The notes under the pieces: generated by a model
Databases searched by the model: none
Told to the model about the DNA's origin: nothing
Seen by the model: only the letters and a program-made list of their open reading frames with translations
Assembly: GCA_030691545.1 (NCBI GenBank)
Contig: JAUYEE010000130.1
Span: forward strand, 1-39,043
DNA: 39,043 nucleotides
Source: a bacterium
GTDB lineage: Bacteria > Auribacterota > JABMQX01
Direction of reading: 5' to 3'
Position numbers and translations under genes: made by a program
Shown: positions 33,497 to 39,043 of the stretch, in pieces
Layout: the number at the start of each line of letters is the position of its first letter
How positions within the stretch are numbered: the stretch's first letter is position 1

Positions 33497-33895
33497 TCAC
33501 TCCTCTTCTTCCCCGCTCTCGGCGGGGCTCGTTTTGTCACCCGCCCCTGGCCGTAGCCCTTGGGCAGGCAGTCGCACTTCCCCTGGCCGTAGCCCTTGGG
33601 CAGGCATCTCCTTCTTTTTCAGGATCAGGAAACGCAGAATGGATTCGTTCAGCCGGTACCCGACTCTCAATTCGGATAGTAGGTCCCGCGCCAGGCGAAA
33701 ATACAGAAGAAAATAGAACCCATCTCTTTTTCTTCGAATCGAGTAGGCAAGGCGCTTCTTCCCGAGATGCTGGAGGTCAACAATCTCCCCTCCCTTTTGG
33801 ACCATCTCCGCTTTCAGACGCTCCGCGAGAGTCTCAACCTCGTGCTCGCTGAGCCCCGGATCCGCAATGTACATCGCTTCATATAAGTCCAGCAT
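33497..33895 (-). CDS. rpsF: 30S ribosomal protein bS6 with repeat-derived tail
   Basis: A 132-residue small-subunit protein, the bS18 partner. The core (MLDLYEAMYIADPGLSEHEV ... RYGYR-like RVGYRLNESILRFLILKK) ends at about residue 95, the usual family length. The remaining 37 residues contain PAQGLRPG twice (98-105 and 110-117), encoded by two tandem copies (36-nt period) of a repeat also found outside genes, and end in an acidic SGEEEE. The ATG at 33893-33895 has GGAGG upstream; the longer open frame to 34174 overlaps pth and is not used. Confidence 0.96.
   Translation of the reverse strand: MLDLYEAMYIADPGLSEHEVETLAERLKAEMVQKGGEIVDLQHLGKKRLAYSIRRKRDGFYFLLYFRLARDLLSELRVGYRLNESILRFLILKKKEMPAQGLRPGEVRLPAQGLRPGAGDKTSPAESGEEEE
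33544..33606. repeat. CCTGGCCG...GGGCAGGC repeat, two tandem copies inside rpsF
   Basis: The identical 27-bp copies lie at 33544-33570 and 33580-33606. They match the intergenic copy at 26675-26700. The 36-nt period keeps the reading frame. Confidence 0.85.
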
Positions 33896-33957
33896 GTTCC
33901 TCCGTCTGATTTTGACTGTCTTCACTTTCGGCGGTGGGCGGTGCCAGCCGGGGCATC

Positions 33958-34560
33958 TCAGCCCGATTCCGCCACTCGATTGTATTCGCTCATCGCGCTC
34001 TCCAAACCCTCTTTCACAATCGTCTTGATCGCCTCTGCGGCACGCTCCACGCCCGCTCGCATGACGGCCTTCTCCTCCTGTGTGAAGTCGCCCAGCACAA
34101 AATCCGTCACAGCCTCCGCTTCTCCGGTTCCTATCCCGAGACGAAGCCGTGGAAACTCCATGGTGCCCAGGCAAACGATGACCGACCTCAAGCCCTTGTG
34201 GCCGCCGGCGCTCCCTTCGCTGCGAATTCTCAGCCGGCCCAGCGGCAGGTTAATGTCGTCTGACACGACCAACACGTTCTTCGGGTGCGCCCCGTAAAAA
34301 CTGACCAGCCGCGCCACCGCCTCGCCGCTTCGATTCATGAACGTCGTCGGAAGGGCTACAATCACCTTCTTCCCGCCGACATCCCCCCCGCCGACCCGCG
34401 AACGCAACTTTCCCTTTCGGCGCAGCACAATCCCGTGGCGACCTGAGAATTCCATTGCCACCGCATAGCCGACGTTGTGCCGGTTGCCCGCGTAGTCGCC
34501 GCCCGGATTTCCCAGCCCGACGATCAGAAAAAGCTCACTTTCTTCCCTCACGGTTTTCAT
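33958..34560 (-). CDS. pth: Peptidyl-tRNA hydrolase
   Basis: A 200-residue enzyme that releases peptides from stalled peptidyl-tRNA. Signatures: FLIVGLGNPGGDYAGNRHNVGY with the catalytic His, LPTTFMNRSGEAV, VVSDDINLPLGRLRIR and GSAGGHKGLRSV. The ATG at 34558-34560 gives the expected N-terminus; the frame is open 29 codons further but only through TCCGAC-type tandem repeats (34571-34642). No clear ribosome site is visible, so the repeat may have displaced it. It lies 62 nt upstream of rpsF. Confidence 0.95.
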   Translation of the reverse strand: MKTVREESELFLIVGLGNPGGDYAGNRHNVGYAVAMEFSGRHGIVLRRKGKLRSRVGGGDVGGKKVIVALPTTFMNRSGEAVARLVSFYGAHPKNVLVVSDDINLPLGRLRIRSEGSAGGHKGLRSVIVCLGTMEFPRLRLGIGTGEAEAVTDFVLGDFTQEEKAVMRAGVERAAEAIKTIVKEGLESAMSEYNRVAESG

Positions 34561-34570
34561 CAGCGCGCCG

Positions 34571-34642
34571 TCCGATTTGTCTGACAGGTCTGACCTGCCC
34601 GACGGGTCTGATCTGTCCGACTTGTCTGACGGGTCCGACCTG
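34571..34642. repeat. 9-nt tandem repeat, eight units, in the rplY-pth gap
   Basis: Eight consecutive 9-nt units follow TCYGAYNNG or a close variant (TCCGATTTG, TCTGACAGG, TCTGACCTG, CCCGACGGG and so on). Complementary units (CAGG/CCTG) let neighbours pair into small hairpins. Confidence 0.9.
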
Positions 34643-34650
34643 TCCAACCC

Positions 34651-35349
34651 CTATGCGCCTTTCTTCTCTTCTCCGCCCTTTTCCTCCTTTTCCGCTTCCT
34701 CTCGCTTCTTCTCGGTGATGACCTCAGGCTCGGCCGGTTCTGCCACCTTCTCGGCTGCCTCTTCCTCCGCCACCACGCGCGGCGCCATCACAGACACTAC
34801 CGTGAGTTCCGGGTCGTTGAGAATCTCGACCTTGTCTCCTAACTTGATGTCTCGAACATGGATCGCCTGGCCCAACCCCAGCTCGCCGATGGACACCTCA
34901 ACCTGTTCCGGCAAGTCCATCGCCAGGCACCGCACCTCCAGTTCTCTCAGCGCATGCTCTAAGATGCCGCCCGCCGCCACTCCGGGGGAGTCCCCGACGG
35001 TGATCACGGGGATACGCGCATGAATCTTCTCAGTCAGACTGACCTGGTGGAAATCCATGTGCAACACGTTGCCCTTGATGGGGTGGTGCTGGATTTCCGT
35101 GATTAGGGCCGGGCGCGCCTCGCTTTCCCCCCCGTCCTGCACCTCCAGCCATACGACCACACTCTCCAGAGACACCGCGTGCCTGCCATGAGTGAGACCG
35201 TGAACATCGCGACCATCCAGCTCGATCGCAAGAGACTCCGCTCCTTTTGAGTACACGACAGCGGGGATTCTTCCCGTCGCCCGGAGTTTCTTGGCGACGC
35301 CTTTTCCGCCCGGTGTTCTCCTCCACGCCCTAATCCTGATTTCTGCCAT
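34651..35349 (-). CDS. rplY: 50S ribosomal protein bL25 (Ctc form)
   Basis: A 232-residue 5S rRNA-binding protein of the long Ctc type. Residues 1-95 form the L25 domain (GKGVAKKLRATGRIPAVVYSKG ... ITEIQHHPIKGNVLHMDFHQV), then the beta-rich TL5 C-terminal domain, then a low-complexity acidic/lysine tail (from about residue 195, EEEAAEKVAEPAEPEV and on). The ATG has GAGGG 10 nt upstream. It lies between prs and pth with a 9-nt tandem repeat on each side. Confidence 0.96.
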   Translation of the reverse strand: MAEIRIRAWRRTPGGKGVAKKLRATGRIPAVVYSKGAESLAIELDGRDVHGLTHGRHAVSLESVVVWLEVQDGGESEARPALITEIQHHPIKGNVLHMDFHQVSLTEKIHARIPVITVGDSPGVAAGGILEHALRELEVRCLAMDLPEQVEVSIGELGLGQAIHVRDIKLGDKVEILNDPELTVVSVMAPRVVAEEEAAEKVAEPAEPEVITEKKREEAEKEEKGGEEKKGA

Positions 35350-35382
35350 GCTAAAATGCCCTCAACTTTTGCCGCGTTGGTG

Positions 35383-35427
35383 TCCGACCAGTCCGACCAG
35401 TCCGACTTGTCTGACTCGTCTGACCTG
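35383..35427. repeat. 9-nt tandem repeat, five units, in the prs-rplY gap
   Basis: The units are TCCGACCAG twice, TCCGACTTG, TCTGACTCG and TCTGACCTG. Same family and orientation as 34571-34642 and 18538-18564. Confidence 0.9.
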
Positions 35428-35440
35428 TCCGCCCCAGCTC

Positions 35441-36385
35441 TCACGAGAAAAGCGAACTTACCGATTCGTCCCTGTGGATGCGCATGATCGCTTCCCCCAG
35501 GAGGCCTGCCACGCTCAACCTTGTGATTTTTAGCTCCGAAGAATCGTCCACGGGATTGCGGACGCTGTCCGTGATAACTAACCTCTCAATAGCAGACTTC
35601 TTGATCCGCTCCACCGCTGGCGACACCAGAATCCCGTGAACCACGAACGCCCAGATTTCTCCGGCGCCGTGTTCTTTCAGAATTCGGGCAGCCTCGGTCA
35701 AGGTCCCCGCGGTGCTCACAATGTCGTCCACGAGGATCACCTTCTTGCCCTTGACATCGCCAATGACCGTTGTCGCTTCGACCTCGTACTCTCCCACCCG
35801 CCGTTTATCCACCGTGGCGAGAGGGAGGCCCAACTTCGTGGAAAACAGGCTGGCGAGTTTCATTGCACCGACGTCCGGCGACACGATAATCGCGTTTTCG
35901 AGGTGAACCTCCTTGATGTACTCCCGAAAGACGGGGAACGCATTCAAGTTATCCACGGGGATGTCGAAGAATCCCTGAATCTGTCCCGCGTGGAGGTCAA
36001 TCGTCAACAACCGGTCTGTGCCGGCCGCCGTCAGCAGATTTGCGACCAACTTCGCGGAAATGGGCACACGGGGCAGGTCCTTGCGGTCCTGTCGTGCGTA
36101 GGCGTAACAGGGAACGACCGCGGTGACCCTCCACGCGGAGGCACGCTTCAGGGCGTCAATCAGCAGCAACAGCTCCATGATGTTCTCGTTCGGGTTCGGG
36201 ACCGTCGGCTGAATCACAAAGGCGTCCCTGCCTCGAACATTCTCGAGTATCTTCACCCGGATCTCGCCGTCCGGAAACCGCGACACCACAAGCTTCCCCA
36301 GCGGAACGCCGATGCTTTCGCTGATCCGCTGGCTGAGCTCCGGGTCACCGTTTCCGGCAAACACTCTTATGGCGCCACCACGCAT
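35441..36385 (-). CDS. prs: Ribose-phosphate pyrophosphokinase
   Basis: A 314-residue cytoplasmic enzyme that makes PRPP from ribose-5-phosphate and ATP for nucleotide, His and Trp synthesis. Signatures: SRFPDGEIRVKI, the ATP-loop CYAYARQDRKD, the metal-binding DLHAGQIQGFFDIPVDN and the PRPP loop VILVDDIVSTAGTLTEAA. Length is standard. The ATG has GGAAGGATAGGTG upstream. It is the first protein gene after tRNA-Gln in the long minus-strand run. Confidence 0.98.
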   Translation of the reverse strand: MRGGAIRVFAGNGDPELSQRISESIGVPLGKLVVSRFPDGEIRVKILENVRGRDAFVIQPTVPNPNENIMELLLLIDALKRASAWRVTAVVPCYAYARQDRKDLPRVPISAKLVANLLTAAGTDRLLTIDLHAGQIQGFFDIPVDNLNAFPVFREYIKEVHLENAIIVSPDVGAMKLASLFSTKLGLPLATVDKRRVGEYEVEATTVIGDVKGKKVILVDDIVSTAGTLTEAARILKEHGAGEIWAFVVHGILVSPAVERIKKSAIERLVITDSVRNPVDDSSELKITRLSVAGLLGEAIMRIHRDESVSSLFS

Positions 36386-36476
36386 TCACCTATCCTTCCT
36401 GCTTCACCGGAGTGGGAAAATCAAACCGCCTAGAATACCAGGTTGTTGTGTTGCGTCACAAACAGGGATTTTTATC

Positions 36477-36551
36477 TGGCTGGGGCGGTAGGATTCGACC
36501 CTACGCATCCGAGGACCAAAACCTCGTGCCTTACCGCTTGGCTACGCCCCA
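36477..36551 (-). tRNA. tRNA-Gln (anticodon TTG)
   Basis: On the minus strand, acceptor arms TGGGGCG and CGCCCCA pair. The D arm TAGCCAAGCGGTAAGGC is typical of glutamine tRNA. The anticodon stem CGAGG/CCTCG encloses TTTTGGT, giving anticodon TTG. The T arm CGTAGGGTCGAATCCTACCG is intact. A discriminator G and an encoded CCA follow (36477-36480). 75 nt in all. It is probably co-transcribed with prs. Confidence 0.97.
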
Positions 36552-36625
36552 GGGCTTCAGGTGGGGCACGGACTGAGGCGCCGCCCCACGCGCGCACGGG
36601 TGCCTCCGCAGCGCTTGCGGCTCAT

Positions 36626-36655
36626 TATATAGACTCTCCCTCGCGGCGCCGTCAA
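36626..36655 (-). promoter_or_regulatory. Promoter of the tRNA-Gln/prs gene run
   Basis: TTGACG (36650-36655), an 18-nt spacer and TATATA (36626-36631) on the minus strand follow a T7 tract. A GC-rich stretch directly after the -10 box resembles the discriminators of growth-rate-regulated stable RNA promoters. Confidence 0.75.
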
Positions 36656-36723
36656 CAAAAAAATCCCCCTCGTCCGCCTCTCCTGTTTGTCCCTCTGTTG
36701 CAGAGGCGCGGGGGATGCCAGGA

Positions 36724-36752
36724 TTGACAACATGTCCTGAGGCTGCTATCCT
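36724..36752 (+). promoter_or_regulatory. Promoter of the site-2 protease/trpS/scpA genes
   Basis: TTGACA (36724-36729), a 17-nt spacer and TATCCT (36747-36752), ending 40 nt before the GTG start. It is divergent from the tRNA-Gln promoter. Confidence 0.75.
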
Positions 36753-36792
36753 CTCGTCAATTCGAGAAGTGACAGAGAGAAAGGATTGACCG

Positions 36793-37623
36793 GTGCCTTT
36801 GTTCTATCGAGTCGTCGAAGGCGTCATCATCGCCTCTTTATGGGCGATGACCCTTCCCCGGCGGACCCTCGCATCTCGGAAAAGCGTGCCGAGAGTTCTC
36901 CTTTTTCTCCTGGCGGGGACGGCGTTCTTCGACCTGGAGGTTTACAAGGCCCGTGCCGCGGAGGTCACCGCGCTTGTGCTTTTGCCGCCGTTGGTCCTGA
37001 TGTCGGTGATCCTGCACGAGGTCAGCCACGGATGGGTCGCGCTTCAGCTCGGCGACCCCACCGCCAGGAACCACGGAAGACTAACGTTCAATCCGTTGAA
37101 GCATATGAGCTTTCGCTGGACGGTTCTATTTCCAATCACCACAGTCTATCTTTTCGGTGTGGCGCTGATCATGCCCAAGCCCGTGCCGATTAACCCGAAC
37201 AATTTCGAGGACCCGCGCAAAGGAATTATGTGGGTCGGTCTGGCGGGCCCCGCCGTCAACATTTTCTTTATGCTTTTCTTCTCGATCCTTCTCGGCAGTG
37301 GAGTTGTCCCCGCGCACGGCGTTGGCTCGTTCATCCGATTTCTCTTGACGGCCTTGATTATCATCAACATGATTCTGGCGACCTTCAACCTTCTCCCGAT
37401 TCCGCCTCTGGACGGCTCCCGACTCCTGATCGGGTTGCTTCCCCCGAAGTTTGGCTTCTATCTGATCAAGGGGCAGCGTTTGGGACTGGGGCTCATTTTC
37501 GCTGTTGTCATTGGCACCGCGGTCTTCGTGGGCATGGAGAGGGTGTTCATTCCCTGGATCGAATTCGTGTGGCGGTTTCTTGGACTGGATGTGAATGACC
37601 TTTACCGCGCTTTCGGCGAGTGA
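36793..37623 (+). CDS. Site-2 protease family zinc metalloprotease (M50)
   Basis: A 276-residue integral membrane protein with about six hydrophobic segments. The zinc-binding HEVSHGWVA lies at about residues 75-83 inside a membrane segment, followed by LGDPTARNHGRLTFNPLKHM. The second motif NLLPIPPLDGSRLL (about 200-213) supplies the Asp ligand. These identify the M50B/YwhC group, which cleaves within membranes; substrates are unknown. About 55 N-terminal residues precede the usual family start. The common 'HIDP' after NPLKH is replaced by 'HMSF'. The start is GTG with AAAGGA upstream. The order protease-trpS-scpA recurs in many bacteria. Confidence 0.93.
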   Translation: MPLFYRVVEGVIIASLWAMTLPRRTLASRKSVPRVLLFLLAGTAFFDLEVYKARAAEVTALVLLPPLVLMSVILHEVSHGWVALQLGDPTARNHGRLTFNPLKHMSFRWTVLFPITTVYLFGVALIMPKPVPINPNNFEDPRKGIMWVGLAGPAVNIFFMLFFSILLGSGVVPAHGVGSFIRFLLTALIIINMILATFNLLPIPPLDGSRLLIGLLPPKFGFYLIKGQRLGLGLIFAVVIGTAVFVGMERVFIPWIEFVWRFLGLDVNDLYRAFGE

Positions 37624-37686
37624 CGAGGACGGGGCCACGCGCGGAAGAGACAAAATGGGAAGGAGAAAGAACTGAACAAGGCAACT

Positions 37687-38661
37687 GTGAAGAGACTTTT
37701 CAGCGGCATTCAACCGAGCGGCGACCTTCATATCGGCAACTACCTCGGAGCCATCCGCAACTGGGTACGGATGCTCGATGACTACCAGTGCATCTTCTGC
37801 GTCGTGGATTATCACGCCATCACCGTGGATTACCAGGTCGAGGCGATGCGGCAGCGCATCTTCAACGCCGCAGCGGAATGCATGGCGTGCGGTTTGGACC
37901 CGGGGCGTTGTGTGATTTTCGTACAGTCCCATATTCCCGAGCACACCGAGTTAGCCTGGATTTTCAACACGGTTACGCCGATGGGTGACCTGGGGCGTAT
38001 GACTCAGTTCAAAGAGAAGTCCGAGCAGCACAAGCACAACGTCAACGTCGGGCTTTTCGATTATCCGGTTCTTCAGGCAGCCGACATTCTCCTCCACAAA
38101 GCTGAAGCCGTTCCTGTGGGGGAAGACCAGATTCAGCACATCGAGTTCTCTCGCCGTGTGGCTCACGCTTTCAACTCGCGCTACGGCGAAACCTTCCCCG
38201 AACCCTACCACATCACCCCCAAGATTGGCCGAATCATGGGGCTTGACGGCAAAACCAAGATGAGCAAGAGCCTCAATAATTATATCTCTCTTTCGGATTC
38301 CGCCGAGACCATCAGGAGCAAGCTTGCCACCGCCGTCACCGACGTCAACCGAAAGCGTCGCAGCGACCCCGGAAACCCCGAAGTGTGCAACATCTATACG
38401 CTGCACAGACTCCTTTCTTCCGACAGCGAGATCGAATACGTCAACACCGGATGCCGGACGGCGGGGATTGGATGCCTTGATTGCAAAGCCATTTTGGCGA
38501 AAAACATGATTGCGGAACTCGAACCAATTCAACAAAAAGCCAGGGAACTGAAAGAGCACCCCCAGCGGGTGTGGGAGGTGCTGGAAGCCGGCAAACAAAC
38601 ATGCAGCCTGATAGCTGTGGAAACTATGCGGGAAGTCAGGACCAAGATGGGGCTTCGGTAG
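37687..38661 (+). CDS. trpS: Tryptophanyl-tRNA synthetase
   Basis: A 324-residue class I synthetase that charges tRNA-Trp. Signatures: SGIQPSGDLHIGNYLGAI (HIGH-type motif HIGN), the GEDQIQHIEFSR region, and KMSKS in LDGKTKMSKSLNNYI. CRTAGIGCLDCK near the C-terminus is a zinc-type cluster seen in many bacterial TrpRS. The annotated start is GTG 37687; however, GGAAGGAG (37658-37665) is 21 nt before it but only 6 nt before an in-frame CTG at 37672, so initiation five codons earlier is possible. It follows the site-2 protease by 63 nt. Confidence 0.96.
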   Translation: MKRLFSGIQPSGDLHIGNYLGAIRNWVRMLDDYQCIFCVVDYHAITVDYQVEAMRQRIFNAAAECMACGLDPGRCVIFVQSHIPEHTELAWIFNTVTPMGDLGRMTQFKEKSEQHKHNVNVGLFDYPVLQAADILLHKAEAVPVGEDQIQHIEFSRRVAHAFNSRYGETFPEPYHITPKIGRIMGLDGKTKMSKSLNNYISLSDSAETIRSKLATAVTDVNRKRRSDPGNPEVCNIYTLHRLLSSDSEIEYVNTGCRTAGIGCLDCKAILAKNMIAELEPIQQKARELKEHPQRVWEVLEAGKQTCSLIAVETMREVRTKMGLR

Positions 38662-39043
38662 ATTCCTGCCGCGTGCAACTCGACGTCTTCGAGGGGCCCC
38701 TCGACCTCCTTTTGTACCTGATCCGGAAGGAGGAGATTGACATCTACGATATTCCCGTCGCCCGCGTGGCGGACCAGTACCTCCGTTACCTCGATGTGAT
38801 GCGGATGCTCAATCTGAACTTTGCCGGGGAATTCCTCGCCATGGCGGCCACTTTGCTCTACCTGAAGTCGAAAATGCTTCTGCCGCCGGAAGAAGCTACC
38901 GACCAGGACCTGGAGCCCGTCGAGGACCCCCGCGCCGAACTGGTCCGACAACTGGTCGAGTACAAGCAGCTCAAAGACGTTGCGGACGACCTCGGAGAAA
39001 TGGAATCCCAACAGCAGAACACCTTTCAGCGACGCGACACAAC
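38601..39043 (+). CDS. scpA: Segregation and condensation protein A (partial, runs off the window)
   Basis: About 147 codons of the kleisin subunit of the SMC-ScpA-ScpB chromosome-organising complex. The signature VQLDVFEGPLDLLLYLIRKEEIDIYDIPVA is followed by FLAMAATLLYLKSKMLLP and a Pro/Glu-rich stretch. The first possible ATG in frame is 38601, overlapping the end of trpS by 61 nt; starting at the GTG at 38673 would cut into the conserved first strand. The 3' end is missing. Separate genes for Smc and ScpB are not visible. Confidence 0.9.
   Translation, partial: MQPDSCGNYAGSQDQDGASVDSCRVQLDVFEGPLDLLLYLIRKEEIDIYDIPVARVADQYLRYLDVMRMLNLNFAGEFLAMAATLLYLKSKMLLPPEEATDQDLEPVEDPRAELVRQLVEYKQLKDVADDLGEMESQQQNTFQRRDT

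Noticed and set aside
33896..34174. N-terminal extension of rpsF by 93 codons
   Set aside because: It would overlap pth and lacks family similarity; GGAGG lies just before the ATG at 33895.
34561..34647. Longer pth with an N-terminal SDx repeat
   Set aside because: The additional codons are translated tandem repeat DNA; known Pth proteins begin close to the FLIVGLGNPG strand. Kept as a finding about the repeat only.
37624..37686. T-box leader upstream of trpS
   Set aside because: The gap is only 63 nt and has no T-box sequence.

Overview
The window looks like a chromosomal segment of an uncultivated Gram-negative bacterium with roughly 55-60% G+C. Lipid A genes (lpxD, an lpxC-fabZ fusion, lpxA, lpxI) and bamA/skp show an outer membrane. 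PEP-CTERM proteins, secreted proteins of the 'VGFVxVDV' and 'LQQAD-GPW' styles common in Verrucomicrobia-like genomes, and many short word-like intergenic repeats suggest a PVC- or FCB-neighbouring candidate phylum. I cannot place it more precisely from sequence alone.

Left part (1-20.2 kb), accessory and secreted functions: a GHMP-family sugar kinase; two convergent, similarly built membrane-anchored TPR proteins; a PEP-CTERM protein; an 800-bp regulatory gap with direct repeats and a potentially structured leader; a giant 2865-residue secreted protein built from PKD-like, FN3, discoidin-like and jelly-roll-like modules, closed by a strong terminator; nrdR and glyA; a second PEP-CTERM gene broken by one in-frame TAA just after its signal peptide; and a secreted protein with an internal duplication.

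Middle and right (20.6-36.55 kb, minus strand): one long co-directional gene run starting with tRNA-Gln, then prs, rplY, pth, rpsF, ssb, rpsR, rplI, dnaB, bamA, skp, lpxD, lpxC/fabZ, lpxA, lpxI, a QueG-like Fe-S protein and mazG. It joins nucleotide supply, translation and replication genes to outer-membrane assembly and lipid A synthesis. Many gaps between its cistrons carry dispersed repeats, and one repeat family has been absorbed into the bS6 coding sequence.

Right end (36.7-39.04 kb, plus strand): a site-2 protease, trpS and the start of scpA, read divergently from the tRNA-Gln/prs promoter.

The most unusual observation is a complete rubredoxin-type domain (two CxxC knuckles with the rubredoxin consensus between them) inserted in a POTRA domain of BamA. 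Next in interest are the interrupted PEP-CTERM gene, the structured 5' leader of the giant gene, and the collection of repeat families, one of them used as coding sequence. The neighbouring Skp homologue also has an unexplained C-terminal domain, so this lineage's outer-membrane assembly machinery may be modified in more than one component.
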